Of a stretch of DNA of 64,000 nucleotides, positions 12,571 through 22,122 are shown piece by piece. The stretch's first letter is position 1; each line of letters opens with the position of its first letter. A program made the translations under genes and the position numbers. This DNA comes from Tumebacillus avium. GTDB taxonomy: Bacteria; Bacillota; Bacilli; Tumebacillales; Tumebacillaceae. Where the stretch lies: contig NZ_CP021434.1 of the NCBI RefSeq assembly GCF_002162355.1, positions 3,526,001 through 3,590,000 of the forward strand, given 5' to 3'. The notes beneath the pieces were generated by a model, which was not told the origin of the DNA, searched no databases, and saw only the letters and a list, made by a program, of their open reading frames with translations.

Positions 12571-13359
12571 ATGCAAGAATGGAGAAACGGGCGGATGGAT
12601 ATGCCGCCAACGATACATCCCCCACAACCGCCGGGCGTACAACCTGCGACGCCGCCGGGAATGCCGCTTGATATGCCAAGCCGCGGTCCTGTGGATACGA
12701 TCCAGGCGCTTGGCACGACCAATGTGCCGTCCACCGACCAGTCGAACATCTATTGCATCAACGTGATCGGGCAGGTGGAAGGACATGTTGTGCTGCCGCC
12801 GCAAAACAAGACCACCAAATACGAGCACATCATCCCGCAATTGGTTGCTGTTGAGCAAAACAATTCGGTCGAAGGTGTGCTGATCATCCTGAACACGGTA
12901 GGCGGGGATGTAGAAGCCGGCCTGGCGCTGGCCGAGATGATCTCCTCCTTGTCCAAGCCGACCGTCACGCTGGTGCTGGGCGGCGGACATTCGATCGGGG
13001 TGCCGATCGCCACCGCGTCCGACTACAGCTTTATCGCCGATACCGCCACGATGACGATTCACCCGATCCGCCTGACCGGTCTGGTCATCGGGGTGCCGCA
13101 GTCGTTTGAATATCTGGAAAAGATGCAGGAGCGCGTGGTCAGCTTTGTCACCACCCACTCGAACATCACCGAAGACAAATTCCGTGAACTGATGCTGAAG
13201 ACGGGCGAACTGGCCCGCGACATCGGCACCACCGTCGTTGGCCGCGATGCGGTCAAATACGGTCTGATCAATGAACTCGGCGGCTTGGGCCATGCGATTC
13301 GCAAGCTGAACGAAATGATCTCCGAGCGCCGCAACCGCGGGACTGAGGTGTTGCAATAA
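12571..13359 (+). CDS. tepA: ClpP-fold protease TepA
   Basis: 262 aa. ClpP/crotonase-fold protease family, known in B. subtilis as translocation-enhancing protein TepA. A Pro-rich N-terminus (residues 10-40) precedes the ClpP-like domain; the candidate nucleophile is Ser141 in GGHSIG. ATG 12571 has SD GAGGAG about 9 nt upstream. The stop codon overlaps the ylzJ start (TAATG), indicating coupling. Confidence 0.9.
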   Translation: MQEWRNGRMDMPPTIHPPQPPGVQPATPPGMPLDMPSRGPVDTIQALGTTNVPSTDQSNIYCINVIGQVEGHVVLPPQNKTTKYEHIIPQLVAVEQNNSVEGVLIILNTVGGDVEAGLALAEMISSLSKPTVTLVLGGGHSIGVPIATASDYSFIADTATMTIHPIRLTGLVIGVPQSFEYLEKMQERVVSFVTTHSNITEDKFRELMLKTGELARDIGTTVVGRDAVKYGLINELGGLGHAIRKLNEMISERRNRGTEVLQ

Positions 13360-13583
13360 TGCTCTGGTCGGTCGTTCCGGAAGAGTTCATTCTCGAAAAT
13401 TATGACAAGCAGACATACAACTGGGTCGAAGCGGAAGTGAACGGCGTGAAAATGCTGGTCGAACCGGCCGAAGGACAGCCTGGCTACGGCCGCATCATCC
13501 GCCTGCTTTGCCCCAACCCGTCCAATTACTTAAACCCGAATTACCAGCCCGGTCAAACGATTTGTTTGCACGGCGGGAACTAG
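13359..13583 (+). CDS. ylzJ: YlzJ-like protein
   Basis: 74 aa, begins in the tepA stop codon (TAATG). Sequence pattern (MLWSVVPEE at the start, VNGVKMLVEP in the middle) and location between tepA and spoIIIE match the YlzJ family of spore formers. Function unknown. Confidence 0.88.
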   Translation: MLWSVVPEEFILENYDKQTYNWVEAEVNGVKMLVEPAEGQPGYGRIIRLLCPNPSNYLNPNYQPGQTICLHGGN

Positions 13584-13596
13584 TTTTGAAACAAGA

Positions 13597-13633
13597 AAAG
13601 CCACGTCCCGGCTCAGCGGGAGTGGCTTTTTTT
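13597..13633 (+). terminator. Intrinsic terminator after ylzJ
   Basis: AAGCCAC/GTGGCTT outer stem with an inner TCCCG/CGGGA stem, then T7. Confidence 0.85.
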
Positions 13634-13709
13634 GCTGTGCACTGAAGGAAATGGAGGAAAAAAGGAGAAACTTTCATAGAGCAAGATTTGGCAAGAACGG
13701 AGCGAACCA

Positions 13710-16310
13710 ATGGCGAGAGCAAAAGGGAAAGGCAAAGGCGCCAAAGGCGCAGGCAAAATTGAACAGACCAAGCAGTTTCTGAAGTTTGAACTTCTCGGCC
13801 TCTCCCTGATCGCCCTGGCGATGCTGGGGCTGGCCGCACAAGGCTGGGTGGGCAAAACGATCGATTATTTGTTCATCCTGGTCGGCGGCAACTGGGATTG
13901 GCTGCTCGAATGGTATTTGATCTACATTGCGGTCTATCTGATGATCAAGCGCCAGCGCTTGACGATGACCGCACGGCAGTGGGGGCTGATCGTCTTTTTG
14001 ATCGTGATGCTCACCTGGTCGCATATGAACTTGTACGACACGATCACCCGGGGGCACACCAACGTCGCGCCCGACCTGTTTGACGCGACGATGGACCGCA
14101 TTGCGGCACAGTCTGACTACAACACGAACATTCCGACTCAAAATGGACAGGCGATCACCAAGCCGTCTGCCGGGGGCGGCCTGACCGGATTTTTGATCTT
14201 CTCGCTGACCCATTACCTGTTCGATACGGCCGGCACGTTGTTCGTGCTGGTGATGTCGGGCATCATGGCGGTGATTTTGATCACGAAAAAGTCGCTCGTC
14301 ACCACGCTTGGCAACGGGCGAGACAAGATGGCGACGCGGATGTCCGGCATGTTTGACGCGTTGCGCGAGTGGCCAAGCCTGCTGCGTGAAAAGCGCGAGA
14401 AGTCCAAGCAGGAGAAGCAGGAGAAGCAGGAGAAGCAAAACGCGCGCAGCCGTGCCGCTGCGGATGAAGTTTCGCCACTGTGGGATCTGGAAGAAGATGA
14501 ATTTGCTGCCGTGACCGAAGTGGAGCCTGTTGCGGCCGCCAAGCCGAAGCAGCCGGAAAAACGCGCAACGCAGCAGTTCAGCGCACAGGAGCCGGAACAG
14601 GGCGATCTCGCCTTTACGGTGCGGTCTTTTGCCGATCAGTTGATCGCTGAGCAGCAGGAAGAAGACGTGCCTGCTGCAAGCGACGATCTGGACGTTCCGC
14701 GCTTCGTGCAAGGGGCAGACTCGCCGCAGATCAAGATCCAGTTTCCGGTCAAAGAGGCCCAGGCGCCGCTCGATCCGCCGTCTGTGCAGCAGCAGATGCC
14801 AACCTTGCCGATCAAAGGCATTCCGAAGCTGGAGGAGCCGATCGATCTGAAGCTGAATTTCCAGCCGGTGCAGGAGGATTTTTACGAAATTCCGCCGCTG
14901 TCCCTGCTCGATGTTCCGAAGTCGGGACAAAAGGGCATGGGCATCGCCTCGGTCAAAGCAAACGCGCGCAAATTGGAGCAGACGTTCGAAAGCTTTGGCG
15001 TTTCTGTCAAAGTGGTCAACGCCCAGATCGGGCCGACCGTCACCCAATACGAAGTGCAGCCGGCCGTCGGGGTGAAAGTCTCCAAGATCGTCAATCTGTC
15101 GGACGACATCGCCTTGGCGCTGGCGGCGAAAGACATCCGCATCGAAGCGCCGATCCCCGGCAAATCGGCGATCGGCATCGAGGTGCCAAACACCGAAGTT
15201 GCGGTCGTCACGCTGCGTGAGGTGCTGGAGGGGGGCGAATTTGCCGCCAACGATTCCAACTTGGCGATCGCGCTGGGCCGCGACATCTCCGGCATGCCGA
15301 TCGTCGGCACCCTCTCCAAGATGCCGCACTTGCTGGTCGCCGGCGCGACCGGTTCCGGGAAATCGGTCTGCGTCAACGGGATCATCACCTCGATCCTGTA
15401 CAAAGCCAAGCCGTCCGAAGTCAAGTTCATCATGGTCGACCCGAAGATGGTCGAGCTGAACGTCTACAACGGCATCCCGCACCTGATGGCGCCGGTCGTC
15501 ACCGATCCGCGCCGCGCCGCCTACGCACTGAAAAAAGTCGTGGCCGAGATGGAACACCGCTACGAGCTGTTCTCCAAGACCGGCTGCCGCAACATCGACG
15601 GCTACAATGCGCTGATGAACGAAAAAGGGGCTCAGCCGCTCCCGTACATCGTTGTCATCGTCGACGAGTTGGCCGACTTGATGATGGTGGCGCCGGGTGA
15701 CGTGGAAGATGCGATCTGCCGTCTGGCGCAAATGGCGCGCGCGGCCGGCATTCACATGATCATCGCCACGCAGCGCCCGTCGGTCGACGTCATCACCGGC
15801 GTCATCAAAGCGAACATCCCGTCGCGGATCGCCTTTGCCGTTTCCTCGCAAGTCGACTCGCGGACGATTCTCGACTCTGGCGGCGCGGAAAAGCTGCTGG
15901 GGCGCGGGGACATGCTGTACCTGCCCGTCGGCGCTTCCAAGCCGGTGCGCGTGCAGGGCGCGTTCCTCTCCGACTCCGAAGTGGAACGGGTCGTCACCTA
16001 CGCCAAGTCGCAAGGCGAAGCGAACTATACGGTCGACCTGACATCGCCGCAAGCGGACGAAGGGAACGGAGCGGGCGACGACGATCTCGACGATCTGTTC
16101 TACGATGCCGTCTCGCTGATCGTCGACAGTCAGCAGGCGTCGGTGTCGCTGTTGCAGCGCAAGTTAAAAGTCGGCTATGCGCGGGCCGCCCGCCTGGTCG
16201 ACCAGATGGAAGACCGCGGATTTGTTGGACAGTTTGAAGGCAGCAAGCCGCGGGAAGTAAAGATCACCCGCGACCAATGGACCATGATGCAACAGTCCGC
16301 CTCAGAGTAA
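13710..16310 (+). CDS. spoIIIE: DNA translocase FtsK/SpoIIIE
   Basis: 866 aa. Septal DNA pump that moves the chromosome into the forespore. Four hydrophobic TM segments (about 28-170) are followed by a Glu/Lys/Gln-rich linker with EKQ repeats, a RecA-like motor with Walker A GATGSGKS (about 545-552) and Walker [11 protein letters not shown] (about 648-657), and a C-terminal winged-helix gamma domain (about 795-860). SD GGAG lies about 7 nt before the ATG. Position after ylzJ matches B. subtilis spoIIIE. Confidence 0.96.
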   Translation: MARAKGKGKGAKGAGKIEQTKQFLKFELLGLSLIALAMLGLAAQGWVGKTIDYLFILVGGNWDWLLEWYLIYIAVYLMIKRQRLTMTARQWGLIVFLIVMLTWSHMNLYDTITRGHTNVAPDLFDATMDRIAAQSDYNTNIPTQNGQAITKPSAGGGLTGFLIFSLTHYLFDTAGTLFVLVMSGIMAVILITKKSLVTTLGNGRDKMATRMSGMFDALREWPSLLREKREKSKQEKQEKQEKQNARSRAAADEVSPLWDLEEDEFAAVTEVEPVAAAKPKQPEKRATQQFSAQEPEQGDLAFTVRSFADQLIAEQQEEDVPAASDDLDVPRFVQGADSPQIKIQFPVKEAQAPLDPPSVQQQMPTLPIKGIPKLEEPIDLKLNFQPVQEDFYEIPPLSLLDVPKSGQKGMGIASVKANARKLEQTFESFGVSVKVVNAQIGPTVTQYEVQPAVGVKVSKIVNLSDDIALALAAKDIRIEAPIPGKSAIGIEVPNTEVAVVTLREVLEGGEFAANDSNLAIALGRDISGMPIVGTLSKMPHLLVAGATGSGKSVCVNGIITSILYKAKPSEVKFIMVDPKMVELNVYNGIPHLMAPVVTDPRRAAYALKKVVAEMEHRYELFSKTGCRNIDGYNALMNEKGAQPLPYIVVIVDELADLMMVAPGDVEDAICRLAQMARAAGIHMIIATQRPSVDVITGVIKANIPSRIAFAVSSQVDSRTILDSGGAEKLLGRGDMLYLPVGASKPVRVQGAFLSDSEVERVVTYAKSQGEANYTVDLTSPQADEGNGAGDDDLDDLFYDAVSLIVDSQQASVSLLQRKLKVGYARAARLVDQMEDRGFVGQFEGSKPREVKITRDQWTMMQQSASE

Positions 16311-16327
16311 ATCTGAGGCGGTTTTTT
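16298..16327 (+). terminator. Intrinsic terminator after spoIIIE
   Basis: 9-bp stem CGCCTCAGA/TCTGAGGCG spanning the stop codon, then T6. Confidence 0.88.
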
Positions 16328-16425
16328 ATTGACAGAAAGTGCAGAAAACGATAAACCTTGTATGTTCTGTTTATCTTTTTTGTAAATGAGGAAAAATATC
16401 TCTAGCACTCGACAGTCGAAGTATG

Positions 16426-16455
16426 TAGAATAAGAAATGGTGTCAGACATCTGAC
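16426..16455 (+). promoter_or_regulatory. Promoter and operator candidate of the GntR gene
   Basis: A -10-like TAGAAT (16426-16431) is followed 10 nt later by the inverted repeat GTCAGACATCTGAC (16442-16455). A closely related repeat has the same spacing from the -10 of the downstream BMP gene, suggesting an autoregulatory GntR operator. The -35 is weak. Confidence 0.5.
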
Positions 16456-16476
16456 TGACTATCCAGGGAGGTAAAC

Positions 16477-17208
16477 GTGAATCAATTACGACCGGACACA
16501 CGTCCTTTGTACATGCTGGTCATCGATCGCATCAAAGAGATGTCGGCAAGCGGCGAATGGCCGCCTGGAACGCGGCTGCCCTCCGAGTTTGAACTCGCCA
16601 AGATGTTTGGGGTGAGCAGGGCAACGCTTCGGGAGGCGCTTCGCGTGCTGGAGGAAGAGGGCGCGGTCGTGCGCAGACACGGCATCGGAACGTTCATCGC
16701 CGAACGTTCGCTTGTGCAGGCTGGCATCGAGCAGCTGTTTTCCGTCACCGAATGGATCGAGCGGGCAGGCCGGACCCCCGGCACGACCGGTTTTTCGATC
16801 GGGGAAGTGGAAGCGGGCAAAGAAGATCAGGAAGCGTTTGGCCTGAAAGGGCCGGAGAGCCTGTATCTGATCCACCGCATCCGCACCGCCGATGATGATC
16901 CGGTGGTGTACTGCGAAGACCGCGTGCCTAAGTCGGTGCTGCCGGACGGCCTCGACGGGTTTGACGGTTCGATCTTCAACCACTTGGAAGCGGCAGGGCG
17001 TCCGATCACCTATGCACGGACTGTGATCAAGCCGATTGCCCACCACCCGGAAGTGTTTCCGGCGCTCGATGTGAAAGAGGGCCAGGCCCTGCTTTTGCTG
17101 GAGCAGATGCACTTTGATGCAAGCGACAGCCCCGTTCTGTTGTCGGCCAACTATTTTCGCACGGATACGTTCCATTTTCACGTGTTCAGACGCCGGCCGA
17201 AAGAATAA
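16477..17208 (+). CDS. GntR-family (HutC type) transcriptional regulator, YmfC-like
   Basis: 243 aa, GTG start with SD GGGAGG. The N-terminal winged helix-turn-helix (about 10-75, with GTRLPSEFELAKMFGVSRAT) is followed by a UTRA ligand-binding domain (about 95-240). It lies between spoIIIE, as B. subtilis ymfC does, and a BMP-type nucleoside transporter that it probably regulates. Shared palindromes upstream of both genes support this; the ligand is unknown. Confidence 0.9.
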   Translation: MNQLRPDTRPLYMLVIDRIKEMSASGEWPPGTRLPSEFELAKMFGVSRATLREALRVLEEEGAVVRRHGIGTFIAERSLVQAGIEQLFSVTEWIERAGRTPGTTGFSIGEVEAGKEDQEAFGLKGPESLYLIHRIRTADDDPVVYCEDRVPKSVLPDGLDGFDGSIFNHLEAAGRPITYARTVIKPIAHHPEVFPALDVKEGQALLLLEQMHFDASDSPVLLSANYFRTDTFHFHVFRRRPKE

Positions 17209-17240
17209 CGATGCAAGTTCGTGGGGGAAATGGGAAACGC

Positions 17241-17269
17241 TAGTATCAGTACATACCAGATGATCTGAC
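17241..17269 (+). promoter_or_regulatory. Promoter and operator candidate of the BMP transporter operon
   Basis: -10-like TAGTAT (17241-17246), then the inverted repeat CAGATGATCTG (17257-17267) at the same offset as the repeat before the GntR gene. The half-site CAGA/TCTG is common to both; the spacer differs by one base. Confidence 0.45.
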
Positions 17270-17305
17270 TACACCATGTGAAACTATGAGAGTGAGGGAC
17301 TACAA

Positions 17306-18361
17306 ATGAAAGCAAGAAAGTTTCTGAGCTTGGCGCTCACCGGCGTGCTCGCAGCATCCCTGCTTGCAGGCTGCGGCACCGATAACAACGCAGAGCAAGG
17401 CAACAACAACGCAGGCGGCGACACCGAGAAGAAGCTGACGATCGGTATGGTTACCGACGTTGGCGGCGTGCACGACAACTCCTTCAACCAAGCAGCTTGG
17501 GAAGGCCTGACCCGCGCGAAAAACGAACTTGGCGTTACCCCGAAGGTATCCGAGTCCAAGCGCGCAGAAGACTACACCCCGAACCTGAACGGCTACGTGA
17601 AAGACAAGAACGTCAACATGACCTGGGGTATCGGCTTCCTGATGGAAAAAGACATCAAGACCGTTGCAACCGCGAACCCGGATGCTAAAATCGGGATCAT
17701 CGACTCCGACCTCGGCGGCGACATTCCGAAAAACGTGACGGCTGTCACCTTCAAAGAAGAAGAAGGCTCCTTCCTGATGGGCGTTATGGCCGGCAAAATG
17801 ACCAAGTCGAACAAAATCGGCTTCGTTGGCGGCGTGAAATTTGCCCTGATCGAGAAGTTCGAGTACGGTTTCAAAGCAGGCGTGAAGTCGGTCAACCCGA
17901 ACGCGACCGTAACTGCTGTTTACGCAGACGCATTCGACAAGCCGGACAAAGGGAAACTGCTGGCAGCTCAGCTGTACCAACAAGGCGCTGACATCATCTT
18001 CCACGCTTCCGGTCTGACCGGCGACGGCGTATTCGCAGAAGCAAAAGAGCGCGGCGCGGGCTACTGGGTGATCGGCGTTGACCGCGACCAGTCCGAACTC
18101 GCTCCGGCGAACACCCTGTCTTCCATGGTTAAGCGTGTAGACAACGCGATCTTCGCGATCACCAAAGACCTGAACGAAGGCAAATACGAGGGCGGTCACA
18201 TCGTCTACGGCCTGGCAGAAGACGGCGTAGGCTACGCTCCGACCACCAAGAACAACGTACCGGAAGATGTAATCAAGCTGATGGACGACTACAAACAGCA
18301 GATCATCGACAAGAAGATCACCGTTCCGGCTACTGCTGACGCATTCAACAACTTCAAGTAA
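17306..18361 (+). CDS. BMP-family nucleoside-binding lipoprotein
   Basis: 351 aa. Signal peptide with lipobox LLAGC (Cys near residue 22), then a Gly/Asn-rich linker and a BMP/PnrA-type substrate-binding fold (IGMVTDVGGVHDNSFNQ; VTFKEEEGSFLMG). This is the extracellular nucleoside-binding component of the ABC transporter encoded next, comparable to B. subtilis NupN. A terminator-like hairpin separates it from the ATPase gene, which would allow excess binding protein. Confidence 0.93.
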   Translation: MKARKFLSLALTGVLAASLLAGCGTDNNAEQGNNNAGGDTEKKLTIGMVTDVGGVHDNSFNQAAWEGLTRAKNELGVTPKVSESKRAEDYTPNLNGYVKDKNVNMTWGIGFLMEKDIKTVATANPDAKIGIIDSDLGGDIPKNVTAVTFKEEEGSFLMGVMAGKMTKSNKIGFVGGVKFALIEKFEYGFKAGVKSVNPNATVTAVYADAFDKPDKGKLLAAQLYQQGADIIFHASGLTGDGVFAEAKERGAGYWVIGVDRDQSELAPANTLSSMVKRVDNAIFAITKDLNEGKYEGGHIVYGLAEDGVGYAPTTKNNVPEDVIKLMDDYKQQIIDKKITVPATADAFNNFK

Positions 18362-18404
18362 GACAACTTCACGTAAGACAGAGCACCGATGAATAGTTCC
18401 GACA

Positions 18405-18439
18405 AACAAGGCTAGTGCTGACCCACTGGCCTTGTTTTT
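18405..18439 (+). terminator. Intra-operon terminator/attenuator between binding protein and ABC ATPase
   Basis: 12-13-bp stem (AACAAGGC...GCCTTGTT extended by AGTG/CACT) with a short T run; 32 nt before the next start. Partial read-through would give more binding protein than transporter. Confidence 0.65.
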
Positions 18440-18470
18440 GGATTTAACCTCTAAAAGGGGAGGGAATGCT

Positions 18471-19997
18471 GTGCCGGCAGTCGTTGAAATGCTGGGGATC
18501 ACAAAGCGGTTTGCAGGTTTTACCGCGAATGACAACATCAATCTGGTTGTAGAAAAGGGCGAGATCCACGCGCTGCTTGGGGAAAACGGTGCGGGGAAAT
18601 CGACCTTGATGAATATCTTGTTCGGTCTGTACCAGCCCGACTTGGGCGAGATTCGCATCCGGGAGAAAACGGTGAAGATCACCGACCCGAACATGGCTAA
18701 CGATCTCGGCATCGGCATGGTGCATCAGCACTTCATGCTCGTCGACAAGTTCACCGTCACCGAGAACATCATCCTCGGCGCAGAACCGAAAAAAGGCGTC
18801 AAGATCGACATCAAGAAGGCGGAGCGTGAAGTGCAGGAACTGTCGAACCGCTACGGTTTGAAAGTCGACCCGAGCGCGAAGATCTCCGAGATTTCCGTCG
18901 GGATGCAGCAGCGGGTCGAAATTTTGAAAACGCTTTACCGGGGCGCTGAGATCATCATCTTTGACGAGCCGACGGCAGTGCTGACGCCGCAGGAGATCAA
19001 AGAGCTGATGGAGATCATGCAAAATCTCGTCGCGGAAGGCAAATCGATCATCTTTATCACGCACAAGCTCAAAGAGATCATGGCTGTCGCGGACCGCTGC
19101 ACGATCATCCGCCGCGGGAAGCACATCGACACCGTCTCGATCAGCGAAACGAACGTGGACGACCTCGCCGCCAAGATGGTTGGCCGTCACGTGTCGTTTG
19201 AAGTGCACAAGACACCGGCTCAGCCAAAAGGCGCAGTGCTGGAAGTCAAAGACCTCATTGTCGCCGGCAATCGCGGCGTCGATGCGCTGCGCGGCTTGAA
19301 CCTGGAGGTGCGCGCCGGTGAAATTCTCGGCGTGGCCGGAATCGAAGGCAACGGGCAGTCGGAGCTGATCGAAGCGATCACCGGGCTGCGCAAAGTCAAA
19401 TCGGGTTCGATCAAGCTGAACGGCAAAGAGCTGCAAAACCGCCGCCCTCGCGAGATCGTCGAGTCGGGCATCGGGCACATCCCGGAAGACCGCCACAAGC
19501 GCGGGCTGGTCCTCGACTATTCGATCGGGGAGAACATGGTGCTCCAGACCTACTACAAGTCGCCGTTTGCCAAGCGCGGAGTGATGCGCTACAACGCCGT
19601 CTATGAGTATGCGCGCAAGCTGATCAAGCAGTTTGACGTGCGCACGCCAAGCGAGTACACCGAAGCGCGCGCGCTGTCGGGCGGGAACCAGCAAAAAGGG
19701 ATCATCGCCCGCGAAGTCGACCGCAATCCGGACCTGCTGATCGCAGCGCAGCCGACACGCGGCCTTGACGTCGGCGCGATCGAGTTTATTCACTCTAAAC
19801 TGGTCGAGCAGCGTGATGCAGGCAAAGCGGTTTTGCTGCTGTCGCTCGAACTGGACGAAATTTTGAATGTGAGCGACCGCATCGCCGTCATCTATGAAGG
19901 CGAAATTGTCGGCATCGTGGACCCGCAAGAGACCAACCATGACGAACTGGGTCTGATGATGGCCGGCGGCGCAGAGAAAGGGGGAGCGCAGGCATGA
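18471..19997 (+). CDS. Nucleoside ABC transporter ATP-binding protein (two ATPase domains)
   Basis: 508 aa, GTG start with SD GGGGAGGG. Duplicated ABC ATPase of the sugar/nucleoside (RbsA/NupO) type: the first domain has Walker A GENGAGKST, signature SVGMQQRVE and IIFDEPTA; the second has the divergent P-loop GIEGNGQSE and signature LSGGNQQK. Energises the two permeases that follow; its stop overlaps the first permease start (ATGA). Confidence 0.94.
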   Translation: MPAVVEMLGITKRFAGFTANDNINLVVEKGEIHALLGENGAGKSTLMNILFGLYQPDLGEIRIREKTVKITDPNMANDLGIGMVHQHFMLVDKFTVTENIILGAEPKKGVKIDIKKAEREVQELSNRYGLKVDPSAKISEISVGMQQRVEILKTLYRGAEIIIFDEPTAVLTPQEIKELMEIMQNLVAEGKSIIFITHKLKEIMAVADRCTIIRRGKHIDTVSISETNVDDLAAKMVGRHVSFEVHKTPAQPKGAVLEVKDLIVAGNRGVDALRGLNLEVRAGEILGVAGIEGNGQSELIEAITGLRKVKSGSIKLNGKELQNRRPREIVESGIGHIPEDRHKRGLVLDYSIGENMVLQTYYKSPFAKRGVMRYNAVYEYARKLIKQFDVRTPSEYTEARALSGGNQQKGIIAREVDRNPDLLIAAQPTRGLDVGAIEFIHSKLVEQRDAGKAVLLLSLELDEILNVSDRIAVIYEGEIVGIVDPQETNHDELGLMMAGGAEKGGAQA

Positions 19998-21058
19998 ACC
20001 ATGGCAACTCGAGACTAAATGCGTTTCTCATCCCTGTGCTGGCTGTCATCCTCGGGATGATCATCGGCGCGATCGTGATGTTTGCGATGGGCTACAATCC
20101 GCTTCAGGCGTACTCGCTGATGTTCCAAGGCATTTTTGCAAATCCGTACTACATGGGCGAGACTCTGCGATCGGTGACGCCGCTGATCTTTGCCGGTCTG
20201 GCTGTGGCATTCGCATTCCGCACCGGCCTGTTTAACATCGGGGTAGAAGGCCAGTTCATCATCGGTCAATTGGCTGCTGCCTATGTCGGCATCATGTGGA
20301 ACTTGCCGCCGGTGATTCATGCGATCGTGGCGATTGTCGTGGCGATGGTCTCCGCCGGCCTGTATGCAGGCATCGCGGGCTGGCTGAAAGCGCGCCTCGG
20401 GGTGCATGAGGTCATCACGACGATCATGCTCAACTACATCGCGCTGTTCAGCGCCAACTACATCATCCGCACGTTCCTGAAAGGTGCGTCGGAAGGCACG
20501 AAAGACATCTTGCCGTCGGCATCGATCACCTCGCCTTTCCTCGCCACCCTGTTTGAAGGGGCGCGCGTCAACCTCGGCCTGTTCCTGGCGCTGGGCCTGA
20601 CGCTGCTCATGTACTGGCTGTTGTGGAAGACGACGACCGGCTATGAGCTGCGCGCCGTCGGGTTCAACCCGCATGCGTCCGAGTATGCCGGGATGAGCGT
20701 TTCGAAAAACGTCGTGCTGTCGATGGTGATCTCCGGCATGCTCGCCGGTGCAGGCGGCGCGGTGGAGACGCTGGGCGTCTACGGCTATATGGCGATCTCG
20801 GCCGGCTTTACCGGCATCGGCTTCGACGGCATCGCCGTTGCGCTGATCGGAGCGAACAACCCGTTTGGCGTTGTGCTTGGCGCATTGCTCTTTGGCGGCT
20901 TCTCCTTTGGCGCGGACAACATGCAGCGCACCGAAGGAATTCCGACCGAATCGATTCAGATCGTCATTTCGATGATCATCTACTTCGTTGCGGCTTCCTC
21001 GATCATCTACCGGTTGCTCGGTGTGTTCCGTCGTCGTCGTGAGGAGGTGCAGAGCTGA
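19994..21058 (+). CDS. Nucleoside ABC transporter permease 1
   Basis: 354 aa, membrane protein with about 8-10 TM segments of the BPD_transp_2 family (motifs FNIGVEGQF and GLAVAFAFRTGLFN). NupP-like. Starts 4 nt inside the ATPase gene, and its own stop overlaps the next permease start by 1 nt. Confidence 0.93.
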   Translation: MNHGNSRLNAFLIPVLAVILGMIIGAIVMFAMGYNPLQAYSLMFQGIFANPYYMGETLRSVTPLIFAGLAVAFAFRTGLFNIGVEGQFIIGQLAAAYVGIMWNLPPVIHAIVAIVVAMVSAGLYAGIAGWLKARLGVHEVITTIMLNYIALFSANYIIRTFLKGASEGTKDILPSASITSPFLATLFEGARVNLGLFLALGLTLLMYWLLWKTTTGYELRAVGFNPHASEYAGMSVSKNVVLSMVISGMLAGAGGAVETLGVYGYMAISAGFTGIGFDGIAVALIGANNPFGVVLGALLFGGFSFGADNMQRTEGIPTESIQIVISMIIYFVAASSIIYRLLGVFRRRREEVQS

Positions 21059-22026
21059 TGAATATTGCAGATATTTTAGTTACGATCATCAATGGTTCGA
21101 TCATCTTTGCGACACCGTTGATTCTGGCCGCACTTGGCGGCGTGTTCTCCGAACGCGCCGGTGTCGTCAACATCGCCTTGGAAGGCTTGATGGTCATCGG
21201 GGCGTTCGCTGCGGCGGTGATCACGATCTTCGCAGGCGAACAGTGGGGCGTGCCGGGCTGGCTGGCTCCGTGGCTGGGGATGCTCGCCGCGATGGTGGCA
21301 GGGATCATCTTCTCGCTTCCGCATGCTGTGGCGTCGATCGACTTCAAAGCCGATCAGACGGTCAGCGGCGTCGCGCTCAACTTCTTGGCAGCAGGTTTTG
21401 CCCTGTTTTTGGTAAAGAAGCTGTTCGAAGGAGCAGGTCAAACCACGACCGTGCAAAACGTGTTCACTAAGATTGCCATTCCGGGCCTGTACGAAATTCC
21501 GGTCATCGGCCCAGGGTTGTTTAACGTGTACGGCATCTCCTACCTGGCCTTGATTCTGGTCGGGGTCTCGTACTACGTGCTGTACAAAACGCCGTTTGGC
21601 CTGCGCCTGCGCGCTGTCGGGGAACACCCGCGCGCAGCAGACACGCTGGGCGTCAATGTGCGCAAGATGCGCTACATGGCGGTGATGATCTCCGGCGCAC
21701 TGGCCGGCCTGGGCGGAAGCGCCTTGTCGATTGCGATCTCCTCGAACTTCCAGCACGCGACCGTCTCCGGTCATGGCTTTATGGCGCTGGCAGCGATGAT
21801 CTTCGGCAAATGGCATCCGGCCGGGGCGATGGGCGCAGCGCTGTTCTTCGGCTTTGCGACCGCATTGTCCGTTTCCGGCCAGGTGCTGGGGCTGACGGCG
21901 TATGTGCCAAGCGAATTTTTGAATGCGCTGCCGTACCTGTTGACGATTCTGGCTCTGGCCGGGGTGGTCGGACGGGCGGAAGCGCCGGCCGCTTCGGGCA
22001 AGCCGTACGAAAAAGGCAGCCGCTAA
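21058..22026 (+). CDS. Nucleoside ABC transporter permease 2
   Basis: 322 aa, BPD_transp_2 family (FSERAGVVNIALEGLM), about 8 TM segments. NupQ-like second permease. Translationally coupled to the preceding gene (TGATG). Ends the transporter operon. Confidence 0.93.
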   Translation: MNIADILVTIINGSIIFATPLILAALGGVFSERAGVVNIALEGLMVIGAFAAAVITIFAGEQWGVPGWLAPWLGMLAAMVAGIIFSLPHAVASIDFKADQTVSGVALNFLAAGFALFLVKKLFEGAGQTTTVQNVFTKIAIPGLYEIPVIGPGLFNVYGISYLALILVGVSYYVLYKTPFGLRLRAVGEHPRAADTLGVNVRKMRYMAVMISGALAGLGGSALSIAISSNFQHATVSGHGFMALAAMIFGKWHPAGAMGAALFFGFATALSVSGQVLGLTAYVPSEFLNALPYLLTILALAGVVGRAEAPAASGKPYEKGSR

Positions 22027-22038
22027 TCGCTCCAAACT

Positions 22039-22072
22039 AAGAGGAACGGGGGAATACCCCGTTCCTCTTTTT
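22039..22072 (+). terminator. Intrinsic terminator after nucleoside transporter operon
   Basis: 11-bp perfect stem (22041-22051 with 22057-22067), 5-nt loop, T5. Confidence 0.92.
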
Positions 22073-22081
22073 CACGTTCTC

Positions 22082-22090
22082 TGGTATAAT
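22082..22090 (+). promoter_or_regulatory. Extended -10 promoter for the HD-GYP gene
   Basis: TGGTATAAT is a perfect TGn-TATAAT extended -10 directly downstream of the previous terminator, 33 nt before the ATG. Confidence 0.65.
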
Positions 22091-22122
22091 TTTCACACAG
22101 ATTTAAAAACGGGGGAACAGGT

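Noticed and set aside
14399-14437. Tandem repeat in spoIIIE as a possible mobile or regulatory repeat
   Set aside because: It encodes EKQ repeats in the flexible linker of the translocase, which is expected low-complexity coding sequence.
13674-16052. A 792-codon open frame antisense to spoIIIE
   Set aside because: Composition is Arg/His/Asp-rich with no domain, and it mirrors a fully conserved gene; high third-position GC keeps the opposite frame open.
18444-19940. A 498-codon open frame antisense to the nucleoside ABC ATPase
   Set aside because: Shadow of a gene with all ABC motifs; translated sequence is low-complexity His/Arg/Asp.
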